NCBI RefSeq assembly: GCF_028453695.1
Contig: NC_135776.1
Span: forward strand, 13,896,663 to 13,960,662
Origin: Augochlora pura
Lineage: Eukaryota > Arthropoda > Insecta > Hymenoptera > Halictidae
DNA length: 64,000 nt
Direction: 5' to 3'
Shown here piece by piece: positions 47,241-59,470 of the stretch. The stretch's first letter is position 1. Each line of letters starts with the position of its first letter. The notes beneath the pieces are model-generated. The model was not told the origin of the DNA. It made no database searches and saw nothing but the letters and a program-made list of their open reading frames with translations. A program made the position numbers and the translations under genes.

Positions 47241-50200
47241 ATATTTAACGTGATAGTCATTAGTGATTTTTATTTTATACTATATTTAATATAAATGTTT
47301 ATGATCATTTTTCTTCCTGGGTGTAGCATATCATTGCTGCATAACTGCATAATTTTTCCATGATCGTTTTGTTTCATTGTAGATCGTGCTGTCGTTAAAA
47401 GAAAGGAACAAGAAGTCTAATTTCATAAAATCAGATTAAAGAACCAGTTAAATCTCTGTCTACTTCATTATAATAATATTATAATATATAAAAATAATAA
47501 TGATATATACTTTTGTCAATAATATATTTTATTGAAATATATTATATATTGTACTATCATTACTTTATATGCTTATACCTTTGACATACTGTCCACTTCT
47601 ACAATAATTCATCTTTAACACTGTATTCAATTAATTACTGCACAGCAGAGGTAAACGACAACGTTTTCAATTCCAAAATGAAAAAGCTGAGGCTTCGAGT
47701 AAATAATTCGCCCTCACATTTTTCAATCTGCAATTCTATGCAGGTATTAAAAAATTAAAATGTCCCCGGGTCGTCCGTAATTCTCAGCCGAGAAAGGTCC
47801 CAGTGGGTTCGCACACGAGGATGAATAGAACAATTAGCCGGAGGGATAATTAAAAGTCTGAAATTTTTCCATAGAAGAAATGGGAAATAAGTTTCGCGCG
47901 CTGGCCTCCGAGAAAATGTTCGGATCTGTTATTACCAGCGAATAAAAGGTGCAAATAGCTGAAGAATACAGTCGGACAAAGCCCGATCGGCTGATCGAGT
48001 GAAAGCCTGTCGGACGCGAGCGTATCGACTCGTTGTTTGCGCGATGTCTCAGAACTTTGCTTGACAAGCGCGTGTCGCGCAGCTTCCACCGATTTATGCA
48101 TTAATAGCTGAAAGCCACGGAATACACATTGGCTCTCTCCCTCGCGGCGGTCTTTCCCTCGTTTTCACTGTTGATTAACTATTTATACCCCTGTTTCTCT
48201 GACGCGACGTCCTGCTCTTGGACGCTGGACGAACGAGACTCGTGCGTCAGTGTTCTAGCCAGGGATGAACGGGTGAAATTTTATTTCCGTCATTCAACCT
48301 TTCGCTTTATAACAAGCCAGGCTCGCGTAGATGATTTCACATGTAATCTAAGAAACGTTAACGTTACACGCTTCCTCAAAATCGAAATAGAATTTTATTA
48401 TTTTCTAATTAAAATTTAAGGGTGAAAGAAAACGAAAACAAGGGTTGAGTTTTATTCGACGATATTGAATCAATTTCTTATCGTTATAATTATTATTATA
48501 GATATCTTACGTTGAAAGTGGCCCGTGTCTTTTTATCTTAAAATTCACGTATTTAAGGATTTACTGTTTTAATCGATTGTAATAATAACCACGCGTAGCG
48601 AAAAGAACTGTCCGAAGGAAAATACTTTTGTCTGGCAACGCGTAAAAAACAATGCCATCGCTATCGCCGAAAGTATGCAATTAATAATACTGTACTCGAA
48701 ACGATTCGATGATCCACTGTAGAAACAGATATCTGAAATATTTCTAGAAAATCAGTGTCACGGAAGCCTTCGGCGGCGACTAATTGTTCGAACAAAGCGA
48801 GAGGAAAGTACAACAAAGTACGGCGGACAGAAATGCGCGTATCGTACAGAAAAATATGTCGGAGCTGCGTCAGGACATTGTTTCCGCTCGCGTATTCGTC
48901 CGGCCAGGCACGTATTCCTCCACGGAAACAACAGATTCAAAGAAAGAATAACGAACGAATGAATGCGCCGCTAGAATAATTCAACAAATATTCGCGCATC
49001 CGCAGGAAATAGCATTGAATAATCATCGCCGTGCGCGGCCCGTGCGATTCCTATTCGAACGAAAGGACGTATTGTATTTATTATTGCATTATGCGGTGCA
49101 AGAGAGGACGCGGCGTTGTAGGAGGGCGGCGGAACGATATCAGCTTCTCGTTTCTCTAGGCAAACAATTAATTCGTATGTAAATTAGATTGTTGCGTCTA
49201 AGCATTCCACGATGCTAGTTGAAATTTCGCAATTAATATTTTCCTCGGATATCGCAGTTGCTTACTCGCGGGCTTCAACCGTTCGCGAATTGTTAAATTG
49301 CAGGTTGCAGCACGTTTCGCATGCCATCGCCATTGTTCGAGCGCATTCACCGTAAAATGCTGCGCTTGTCGCGGAGCGCCGCGAAATTCGTAACTTTCAG
49401 AATTTCGTAGAGGATCCAGTTAACAAATGTGATCTTTATCGGAATCGATCAGTGCAAGGTCAAATTGTAGGCGTTGAATTTTTTCATTTCCGTGATAGAC
49501 TCAGATAAGAGAGTTAAAAAACGAGGGATTTTCTTTTTCTTTTTTTCCATGTAATAGCAAGGTTTAAAAAATGCATTCCAGTTACAGTAAAAAATAATTC
49601 AAGTCGTGCAGTCCGTTTAGAAAAAAGTTATTGCCTTTTAAAGATTGTCGAATATTAACGAGAGTCACCGTGGGTACTCTGAATGCTATAGTAACACCTA
49701 TCAAATATTAGTCACCTAAAAAATTAATAGACGTTCTTCGAAACAAGTTAATTTAAAGCCACGTACTTCCTTAATAAAAAGAAATAGTTCATCGCCTCCT
49801 TAATGTTAATTTCACTTTCAATCTAGATGAATTTATCTTTGACGATCGCTTCAGGCCACAAAATAATCTGAAATGATTGAAAAGTCGCGCTGTATAAATA
49901 TGGACCTTTGGTCGAATCGGAGGAAGGATTTTTCAGCGATCCTCTCGCGCGTTGGTCCTCGCTCGAGATAAGCAATACCCTAACAGGAAAGGCCAAGAAG
50001 CCAGAGGCTCGTTTCTCGTCAGAATGTCGCCAGGGACCGTATTCCCTGTCGAAACGCGAGAACGCTTTCGAAGGATCAGAATAACTCTTTTAATTCGGTA
50101 TTTCCGGCGCCCTCGCGGGCACCGTATTCAAATCCAGGGGCGTACGTCGTGACAGCTGCTCGAACTGCCGACGAAGAGTCGTTCCTTGATCCTGTCTGAA

Positions 50201-50465
50201 CAAGTTCCACGACTCTGTGGAACACTGTGTCACGGTGCATTTCGGCGAGATCAATGATAATAACCGCCATGAATCGTCCCACCCCCGACATACTTTATTG
50301 CTGGCGGAGTTCCGAAACTACGGAATCTTCGTCGAGGACGTTCCTGCTCAAGGATACTTTATTTGGAGGACCTCGGCATGCTCGGAAATTGACAGTATTC
50401 TTCTACTTTGGTTTGGGTATTTATCTTGCTAAAATTTTCTGTCTTCCTCTTTGATTTGTGTAATT
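47241..50465. other. Gene-free stretch
   Basis: AT-rich from 47240 to 47760, mixed after that, with GC-richer patches near 48750-49150 and 49930-50350. No frame has domain support. Confidence 0.5.
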
Positions 50466-50870
50466 GTAATTATAATAGTATATTATACTTTACTATACTA
50501 TAGTATGCTATTTTATGCTATGGTATACTATACTATGGTATGCTATGCAATGCTATGCAATTCTATACTATGATATGCTATGCAAATCTATACTATGATT
50601 TGCTATACAACTCTATGTTATGATATGCTGTGCAATGCTATGCAACTCTATGCAATAATATGCTATATTATATTATATTATACTATGTTATGCTATGCTA
50701 TGCTATGCTATTCTATGCTATGCTATGCTATGCTATGCTGTGCTATGCTATGCTATGCTATGCTATTCTATGCTAAACTACATTATGTTATATTGTATAT
50801 TATATTCTATTATGCTATGCCAAGCTATGCTATACTATACTACTACGTTACAATACTATAACACTATAAT
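50466..50870. repeat. CTATG pentanucleotide microsatellite
   Basis: About 400 bp of a 5-bp CTATG/GCTAT repeat, regular at 50690-50775 and degenerate on both flanks (CTATA, CAATG and CTATT variants). The 93-codon Tyr/Met/Cys frame it creates is an artefact. Confidence 0.9.
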
Positions 50871-52136
50871 TATAATAAGCAGGAAACGTATTATAAATAT
50901 TCTTCAATGCTTCTAATGTGTCCACAGTTTCCTATTTCACCTATTAGCCACATCAAACAATCACAGTTACAAGAAAAATTCATATATGAAAAAGAAAACT
51001 GTGCACCAAAATGCACAATTTTCAGAAATGAAAATTTGGTCACAGTGCTTAAATAATTATTATTATGCCGGCAAAGTTAGGTGAAACCATCCTTCCCTCC
51101 TATGATATTACAAGAGTAAAAAAGGTTCGTCTCATTATATCCGCGAAGACAATAGCACCGCAACGAGTTAAAACGGTTAAGAGGGTGAAGCCACCCTTGA
51201 ATTAGCGTCTAACAATTCCTGCGGCTCTATCGGACACGTCTTGGACGCGTCGCGCCGGATGGAGCTTTCAATATTAAAGCCGCCTTTCCCGTCTCTCCAT
51301 TTACAATATATTGAAAGCCAGGCTCTGCTGGAATGCTTGACCTTGCTGGTCCTGCATATCTTTGGCCGACGGCATTATTCGGGAGCATCTTCAAAGGTTC
51401 CATAAGTAGATTGGTGCTCGAATCCGGTTGCTCGTGGCTGTAATGCAATATAAGTTATTGGGTCCGTGCCGGGAGAAGTAAACCTACTTCGTCAAAGAAG
51501 TTCCTGCGGAACAATCGAAGGGAACAGTGAATTACGGAGCTCCGTGAAATCCGTAAACCTCGTAACAAGTTTCTATAATAATTACGATCCACCAGGGAGC
51601 ACTTAATTAGTTGCTATCTTTTCCGGTTCATTGTCGCGACGCCGCGTGGGGTCGCGTTGAAAGCGAATTAGTACGTCCACTTCTTTGCCCGCTGTAAATC
51701 GAATTACAGGTTTATTTATATAAATAAATAAATATTACGTATGCTTATCGAAGCTGTAAAACTGCTTCGACACTTTAAACTATAACAGCTAGTCTAATTA
51801 TAAAATCTTTTCGCAACGAATAGTGGGACATTTTTGGGCAGAGGGATGATTTTTTCGAATTTTATTTTTTTTTCTTTTAATGGCGCGAATAGGAGAAGCA
51901 TTCCGAGGCCACTACGGCAACGACCAGTGAGCTATTTAGCTTTAGTCGAATTTCTACGACACGGCGACTTCACTTTTCTCTTGCAATCTCAATTATCGCC
52001 ACAAAGGCCGCGGTCGTGATTAAGCGACGAGTGTCTTCGAATTTCGACGATCTATTACAAGCACCCTGGAACGAAGAGGCAGATAGCCGGTAATATGACG
52101 ACCTCGCTTTGAAACGATCTCAGCTCGTCGAGACGC
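50871..52136. other. Gene-free stretch
   Basis: No supported frame. Moderately GC-rich at 51180-51680. Confidence 0.5.
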
Positions 52137-52172
52137 GAGGCGTCGTCATCGTCATCGTCGTCGTCGTCGTCG
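52137..52172. repeat. GTC trinucleotide repeat
   Basis: About eleven GTC or ATC triplets. Read on the minus strand it would encode a poly-Asp run in an unsupported frame. Confidence 0.85.
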
Positions 52173-52954
52173 CGACACACCGACTCGATCCTCCTTATGG
52201 TTAAAAGCACACGTAAGTGCGCGGATGTAACGTTGTACAATTGGCAGGCTTGAATGAAAACTAATGCCCCCGATTTTGTGCCTCGACTAATGACTGACTG
52301 CGGAGAATCGCGGGTTCCTTGATGATTCTATTTGGAATGCTTAGGGTACGTCGTTAGCCTAATTTTCTGAAGTTCGGCTGAACGCTTTATTTATTAACCA
52401 GCGTCTCCAAAAATTTCGTAGAACTTGCGCGATTTTTTAACACTTTGGCGACGGGCCTTTTGCTTTTTTAATACTCTTAAAAAGCGAAATAAATTTATGC
52501 GATCGACTCGATATTTGTTGATTAATAGTATTTATATATTGTACAATAATATATAATATATTATACATATTACATAATAATGTATAATATATCGTATATA
52601 TATTGTACAGTAATGTATAATAAGTACACTGCAAAAGTCATCATAAAGCTAGCATTATTTCAGCTTCTCAATTAATTCTACTGACATGTTTATGAAAACT
52701 TCGTTATCCGATATTTAACAATGTTACATTTTTAAATATATTTAAATATAAAACCGACTAGCAAATTAATAAGTAATTACGAACGACCATAACTGTAGTC
52801 CAGAAGCTTATGGTCGGCGAACAACCCTGAGTGTCGCGTGTTGCGCGCGAATTTTTCTTGCAAATTGCAATTATTTTTGGTCCCCAGGACCTTTAGCATT
52901 AATCTATATATCCTACAAGATAAGATGTTTTTTTTATAGACTTGTGCGCCAACT
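52173..52954. other. Gene-free stretch with a TA-rich palindromic tract
   Basis: 52520-52625 is TA-rich with TTGTACAATAATATATAATA-type palindromic phrases. No gene. Confidence 0.5.
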
Positions 52955-53390
52955 CTAGATTCATTTTTAGATTTCGCGATTCATGCAGCGGCGAGGTTAG
53001 CATTCTCTAATTTGCTTAGAAATTATGCGAAGCTCGATTACAAGCTGACAGGTAAGAAAATGTTCGAATTAACCGAGCACGGGGGGCAGTTTGTTAGTTA
53101 ACTCGGCAACGGAAAGGTTAAAGTAGCTTGATTTAATTAGAAAATATGCGAAACTTATTTACTGCCTAACAACGAAGAGAATGCGAGGGTTTCGTGCAAC
53201 GGGGAACAGTTTATGAATATTACTTAATGTTAGTAATTCAACGGCGCAGGGGCAGAACTTCTTCAATTTGTTTCGGAAAATATGCTGAACTCGTTTGCTA
53301 TCTAATAGCCGGGAAAATGGCGCTATTAATTCAACGGGGAAAACGGGGAACCCTTTATTATTTACTTAATTGCTTACAATCTTTTTAATT
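52955..53390. repeat. Degenerate ~125-bp tandem repeat, three copies
   Basis: Three units align around TTAGAAATTATGCGAAGCTC (53016), TTAGAAAATATGCGAAACTT (53137) and TTCGGAAAATATGCTGAACT (53272). Each is followed by an AAAATG- or GAATG-type block and a CAACGGGGAACAGTTT-like block. Spacing is about 121 and 135 bp. In copy 1 the segment between CATTTTTAG and GACAG|GTAAGA (52970-53050) is open in one frame, and copies 2 and 3 keep a similar Lys-Tyr-Ala-[Lys/Glu]-Leu phrase. That is suggestive of a duplicated exon but also follows from DNA similarity alone. Confidence 0.5.
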
Positions 53391-54766
53391 GCGCCAACTT
53401 TATTATTTACGCCGCTACGTACACAATACTGTGCACCCGTTGATATGTATGTAATACGAAAAACATTGTGGAATATTGCTACGAAAAAAATGTTGAAAAT
53501 CGTCGAATTATAATAGTTCAATATGGAGTAGCATTTTATTATTCATCGTATCGAGAGTAATTCAGTTTGCAATTTGCAAATGTGTCATAATACGTCGAGT
53601 CGTGTAGATACTATATTAATTTCAATTATTGCCCAATAGCTATGAAAATGATCCAATCAATTCTATATAGTACATCCTGTTGTCCACTAATGTTTAATAA
53701 TTCAATATGATGTATATGAAAATTAAGTTGTTATCTAAGAATTGAGATATCACTAGATTATACAAGCCTGAGGCATTCTATAAATTATATATCGTTATTA
53801 ACCAAGTAGAGAACAGGAAAAAATTCGACAGGTTATATATATTAGATAATATAATTCAATATATAATTAAATATATTACTAGTAGTTCTAATATAAAAAG
53901 AATAGAGCTATTGCAGAATTTAACGAAAGAGCGACAGAAAAGTCGAAATAAAGTCTACAAATCAAGTAAATCACTGAATCAATTAATATTATTAATTCTC
54001 CTTCACATCGCTCGTTACTAATTCAGCATGTAAAAGCCAGAAGTTTCGCAATTCATTTAGAAACGATCGAAGCCTCAATTACACCCTATGATAAAATTCG
54101 CTAATTCATGTCGCAATTACAGAACTCGATTACATCTCCCTCGGCTCTGGCAACTCGCCGTTGGACGTCAGTTAGAAGCGACTACTGCCAGGTAAACGTA
54201 ATCAAAATCCAATGGGACCGGACATCGACGAGGGACAGAAAGCCCTGCCGTCATCGCTGTGCCGAAGCAACCGCGATTTCTCGGATTTCTTGCACGGCCA
54301 GCAAGTTCGATCGCTCTCACGGTATCGTTTTCACCCTGTCGACGCGAATTTATCGTTCCCGGTTTAATTGAAAAGTCGCACCGCCCACGCCGTTAATACG
54401 GGGAAACCGGATTGCTGACCTTTTCTACCATCGCTCTGGAAGAATAAGACGATCCCGTAACGTGAAACGTTGTTTTCCCGAAAATTGTCTGGCTGTCGCG
54501 CCGCGGACTGTTGATTCGTTTTTCTCGTCGGAAATTGGGATTACTGGTAAAACGTATTCTTTGGTGTTTTATGCGCGATTCAATAAACAATGGAGAAACG
54601 TGTCGCGGTGTGACGAAGCATGCTCGAGAACCATGCCACCGAATTTGAGTTTCTGAGAATTTTGTTTTAATGTTATATCTTATTTTTGTATTATTGCATA
54701 TTGTGTCATATATTATTTTTTATCGTTATGTATTGCTTTGTTATTATATTTTATTCTTATATATCA
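53391..54766. other. Gene-free stretch
   Basis: AT-rich to about 54000, then GC-richer. At 54122-54190 a segment between CGCAATTACAG and TGCCAG|GTAAAC is open in two frames; I see no way to choose and do not call it an exon. Confidence 0.45.
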
Positions 54767-55115
54767 GCTCTTTGCATTCGAGAGGTGAAGAATCTAAAGA
54801 GTCCTGAAATTCTAAAAACCATTTTATCCAAAACATAGTCTGTTATTACGTAACACTTTTATATTTCTATGAATAAGTAACAACGCAAAAAGAAACGTTA
54901 CATATTTACAGTTACCAAAAATTCGGTGCCATATGTTTGAAGAATCTAAAACGACTTGAAATTCTGAAAATCATTTTTGCAAAAATAATCTCTCACTACG
55001 AAACAATTTCTACAAATGTTACAACACCGTAAAAAATGAGCACTGCATATTTGGAATTACGAAACACTCGGTATCATGTATCCGAATGATTTAAAAATTA
55101 GTAGAAATCCGCAGA
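54767..55115. repeat. ~150-bp tandem repeat, 2.2 copies, next to a decayed MITE end
   Basis: Unit 1 (54787-54938) and unit 2 (54939-55083) both begin GAAGAATCTAAA and share blocks TGAAATTCT, TTACATATTT or TGCATATTTGGA, and AATTCGGTGCCATATG or ACTCGGTATCATGTAT. A third unit starts at 55084 and fades. Just before unit 1, GCTCTTTGCATTCGAGAGGT resembles a decayed end of the family-1 piggyBac-like MITE. Confidence 0.6.
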
Positions 55116-57699
55116 AAGTAAATTCCAGCTGAAACCGTACCCGTATCATATAAATTACCTACAAAAGCGTCGATTGAAAACAACCCTCTCCCAGAACTGG
55201 GGAAAATCAAACGAGAAGCTCACCTTAACCGATGACAATGTCGCGCAAAAAGAGAACACGTCCGCTCGATCCCCTATTTGACAGCCGGATCAGCCCGTGA
55301 ACAGTCCTCTGGACGACACGGAACAACCGAAAGCTATCGGAACGTCAGCACAGCAAGCGTTGCAACGGTTGCAACAGCGAGCTTTTTCCGTCGATTCGTT
55401 ATGCGATCGTTCGATCTCTCCTGCAGGTTTCAATCATCAAACGAACTGGCTCGCACAGTATCCATCGTTCCAGCCTGTTTCTCACAGAACGTGACACTCG
55501 AGAATTACTCGCACATAAACCCTCACAAAGGGGCCATTTAACCTGCCAAAATTCTGGGAATGTCAAAGAGAGAAGGAGTGAAAAAGAGAGCGAGAAAGGG
55601 GGCGGGAGGGAAAACGAACAGAGAGTCCACGAGGCTCAAGAAAACACAGCCCACCAGACGAAGCTGTCGTTCGGCTTTGTCTCGAATTCACTGTGACCCA
55701 TCGCACCCCGAGTAACCGGCCGCGCCGGTTATCTACCACCCCCGGAACAACCCCCTGGCGAAGCTCCGCACCGATTCATCGACTCGAGTGTTCCACTCAG
55801 TGGCAGCAGGGCTTTGATTTTGAAATCCGCTAGCGTTCTCTAGTCACCGCACTCGGACACACCGCGTCGATCAGCCCCTCGCGGAGGGTTGATTAATGCG
55901 AGAGTTCTGTTAGGGGGTGGAACAGGGTCGAGGGATCCTTGGCGAGGTACTGTCGTAGTTTCCGGGCACCTCCGGTGCCCCGGAGAACGTTTTGGCAGCC
56001 TGGAACGCGCGCAACTGAGGCCGCCGAGTCGAAGGGGTTGCGCGGGAAAATCAGTCGGGGGTTGTTGAGGAAACGATGCGCAAGAGAGCGCGAAGCCCGG
56101 CCTGATAGGCTGCGTGGCGGCGTTGTTGCTGTCTGCGGAGACACTACGGGCCGACGTCGCTTCTAACCCCTCGGTTCCCGGCTCCCAACCCCCTCGGCTA
56201 CCTCGCACAGTAGTACCGATCGCGATTCTAACGGGTCACGTGGCCCGAAACGGACTCTGTTATTCGGGAGAAGTGATAACAGAGGGACAGGTATCCGAAG
56301 GGTCGTTCGAGGGTTACCTACACCGGTGGACTGGGGTGGTACTTATTTTATCTGGCCTTACACCCCTAAATTGTCGCACTCCGAGAGAAAATGATGTGCG
56401 CAAAGATTGCAAGCGTTTGTGTCAAAGTGAAACAGTGCTGATAATTTTACTTCATTTTCAGACATTGTTGTGTCTTATTATTTTGGGAATATTGCTAAAT
56501 GCTTCTGACTAAAATTTTTAGCAAAACTTGTATCGTGATTAAAATTATTTTTACAAGCACAGATAAAATAGCTAAAAATCGAGGGTATTTAATTTTCTTT
56601 TGCCATTTCATGTAGTTTGCTACTACATTTAAAAAGAGCATTTTAGCAATTGTCTAGTGTGTTAATCCCCCTATCATCTAAAAAGTGATTCAAGTCACTC
56701 GATACAGTCTTAAAAAAATTACTGCATTTTAAACGCTATATAAACGCTTCTGTAAACCGTTGCATACAATTTATACACCATAACAGCTTTTCACAACTGC
56801 ATGCACATCTCGTAGCTGCATTTCGGTCAGCTTTTTGTGACGAATTAGCACAGTGAAGCACTACGACCAAAATTGCACACCGAACACGAGGTTCGAACTT
56901 TACTTTGGGTTGCGATTAAAATTGGATTCGTCGAAATCACAGTCGCAGGCGCAGCTTGCACTCGTCCGATGAAATTTTCACTGAGCTTTCTTGCAGAAAA
57001 GATTCATGGGGATTCGTCTACACTCCGGAACTAGCACTCCCAAATTCTTATTCCCTCTGAAAGAGGTCCTCGAGAATGTTCGCCTAGCGCGTTCATCAGC
57101 GTCATCCGAGCCGAAATTTCTCCTAAAAGGCCAGTTTGCCCGTTCTCGGTGCACTTCCCACCCTGCATTTTCCTGCCTGCATTTCCTCCCCGCTTTTCTC
57201 CGACCACTCTGCGATCCCCGTTCTCGTTCATTCCGCTGTTAGATTTGTTTTCCTGCGCATTTCCCCAGCTCTGTCTCCGTTCCAATCCCGATTTCCCGCC
57301 TCCTCGTCGTCCTCCCACTCCTCCTCCCCCCCCCCCTTCCCCTCGTCGCGTCACTGTCCACCAAAGCCGAGCACTTTTGTGCCCGGTTATGCGGCCGCTG
57401 CATTTTTTATCCCCCGCCGCCGGGTTAATGAATGTCGCTGTAAAACAGAAAGTGCGCCGCGAATTTACCGCGGCACGGTTATCTCTGTGCCGCTGCTCGA
57501 ACATCCGGTCCCCGTGGATCGTTAGACCGAGGATTTCGGGCCGGGATCGATGCCGGAAATTCTATGGGCTACTGGTGGCTAACGTTTCATCGACGAACAC
57601 CCTGCAACCCAGAGAATACGCCGTCTTGATCCAATATCCCATCTCGAATAAAAAGCACGGCGTCGTTCCCTCGAAGCATTAACTCGTGGTTCTTTTAAT
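55116..57699. other. GC-rich region, possible promoter, no gene called
   Basis: Two GC-rich islands (about 55200-56350 and 57000-57690) around an AT-rich centre. Many overlapping frames on both strands (for example 55840-56208 minus, 56114-56512 plus, 57031-57504 minus, 57149-57682 plus) show Pro/Arg/Ser bias and no domain. On the minus strand GGTTAAG|GTGAGC near 55222 is a strong donor just downstream of the first island, compatible with an untranslated first exon. A C-rich tract lies near 57325. Confidence 0.35.
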
Positions 57700-59023
57700 T
57701 TGTTTAACAGTCTCGGTACGAGTGTCGACAATTTATTACAATTTTAATGAAATTTTTATTTTACATTAGCATCGATTTTTAGTAGTGACTTATTTGATTT
57801 TAAGTGAGGGTAATATTATCGATTATTTTTAATTCTAAGTTTAAGTCGTAATGGAATTTTGATATAGATTGCCTGACTTTGTACTACCTGCTGCTTGTTT
57901 AAAAATATATATTAGGGCAAGATTATAGTTATAACAGCAATGATAGTTATAATAGTGATGATAATAATTATAATTATAAGATCAAGATTTTAGTTATAAA
58001 TAGTGACACATTGATAGAATAAAGTATCCCCTAATTTAATTCCTCAGTGACTTTAAAAAATTAATAAATATACTGCTTCTGCTTCAATAATACGTATAAA
58101 TCCAACGTAACACAAGAAATCATCCCCCAATTCAACCCTCTGCAATTCAAATTACTAACACATATGCTACAGCTGTTTCATTAAGGTATATAATTAATAT
58201 CCGTAACTCAAGCATTATCAACTGACTTATAAAGCTCAAACTTCCTCGAAATTGTTATTACGCATGGAAAACTCACTGTCTGTAACCTCCATAAATCCGC
58301 GAACAGTTTCTGATACACGCGTAATTACCGGAATTCGCGCGAGTCCAAGCCGCCAGATGGGGCGATAATTCCCGAAAAGTTAACTCCCTGTTAGGGAAGG
58401 TGTTAGCCCAGCTAATCGTAGAATTTTAAATCTCTGGTAAAAGCGACGGCAGCTTGGTGCCTTGATAATCACCAGTGATCGTGCTTTCCGCGTAATTTCC
58501 GACTTGGAGGTTTCCGTGGGAACGACGATGTTCGTCAGAAACATCCGTCATCGATGCTGTGACGGGAAAATCTGCGTCGGTGATACTTCACGGGCCATGT
58601 ATTGTTACAGCCCGATTGTCAGGGCAGTTCGGTGAATCGTTCGCGCCTCGGCTTCCAGTCGTTCCGGCCAGTTTCCGGCTACCCAATCGTCCACAAACAC
58701 TAATGCCCGTCATGATTACTGGCGCTCCTGGCGGATTGACGCCGCGATACGATGGCCCTGGATCAGCCACTAAAGCTCGCGAAAAAGTCGCGAGATACGC
58801 GTCGTTACATATTCGCCGCGGCTTTCGCGTTCCTGATAAACGATCCCGTGGAAGTCGCCGAATCCGCTTCCAAGCGATAGAGTGCACGTTTAGAATTTAA
58901 TGCGCTCGCCGCAAAAATCCGTCGCCGTAAGGAAAAACGCCGCTTAAAAGACATAGTCGAGTGCGTTAATTGTCTTGTAACATGCTGGATTCGTGTATCT
59001 ATCGGAAGAAAACATAGTGAGAA
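57700..59023. other. Gene-free stretch
   Basis: AT-rich to about 58300, then GC-richer. The overlapping frames at 58559-58900 (plus) and 58588-58887 (minus) occupy the same bases and have no domain. Confidence 0.5.
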
Positions 59024-59242
59024 TAACTTGTATACTCGAAAGCCATTTTAACTGTAAAAGCAAAATAATTTGTTTGAATTTGTATTTCTATTTCATAGAA
59101 TAAAGTACGTTTGAAATAGGGCCTTGTGATTCGTGCACTTTTAAAAATTGTTTAACAACTTTGTCCGTATGAATATTGTCCAGGAACGTGATATAACAAT
59201 TTTAGTGGTGCTACAGAGTCACCACTCGAGTGCAAAGGGTGG
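59024..59242. mobile_element. piggyBac-like MITE, family 1, copy D
   Basis: About 219 bp. The left end is decayed (TTGTATACTCGAAAGCCATT, compare copy A). The right end is well kept (TTTTAGTGGTGCTACAGAGT followed by CACCACTCGAGTGCAAAGGG). The final TTAA is replaced by TGGAA. Same orientation as copy A. Confidence 0.65.
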
Positions 59243-59259
59243 AATATGATTAAATGTAA

Positions 59260-59470
59260 TTAACCCTTTGCACTCGAATGATGATGCCCCATTAAAATTG
59301 TGTCATAATTGAATATAACGCTACAGGTATATAAACGATAACTTGGATATAACAGGACATTATAAACATATGAATGATAACTTAAATATAATAAAATACT
59401 ACAAATGTATCAATAATAAGTTTGCCTGCGCAAGCGCGTTCCTTCGAAAATCAATCGCTAGGGGTTGATT
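59260..59470. mobile_element. piggyBac-like MITE, family 1, copy E (inverted)
   Basis: TTAACCCTTTGCACTCGAAT at 59260 begins a right-type end in the opposite orientation to copy D, about 20 bp from it. The subterminal TGCCCCATTAAAATTGTG matches the family. A weak partner end (TAGGGGTTGATT near 59460-59472) may close it; the right limit is uncertain. Confidence 0.5.

Noticed and set aside
50580..50916. Tyr/Met/Cys-rich frames
   Set aside because: Translation of the CTATG microsatellite.
57031..57682. Long frames on both strands in a GC-rich island
   Set aside because: Low-complexity Gly/Arg or Pro/Ser products from CT-rich sequence; opposite strands both open.
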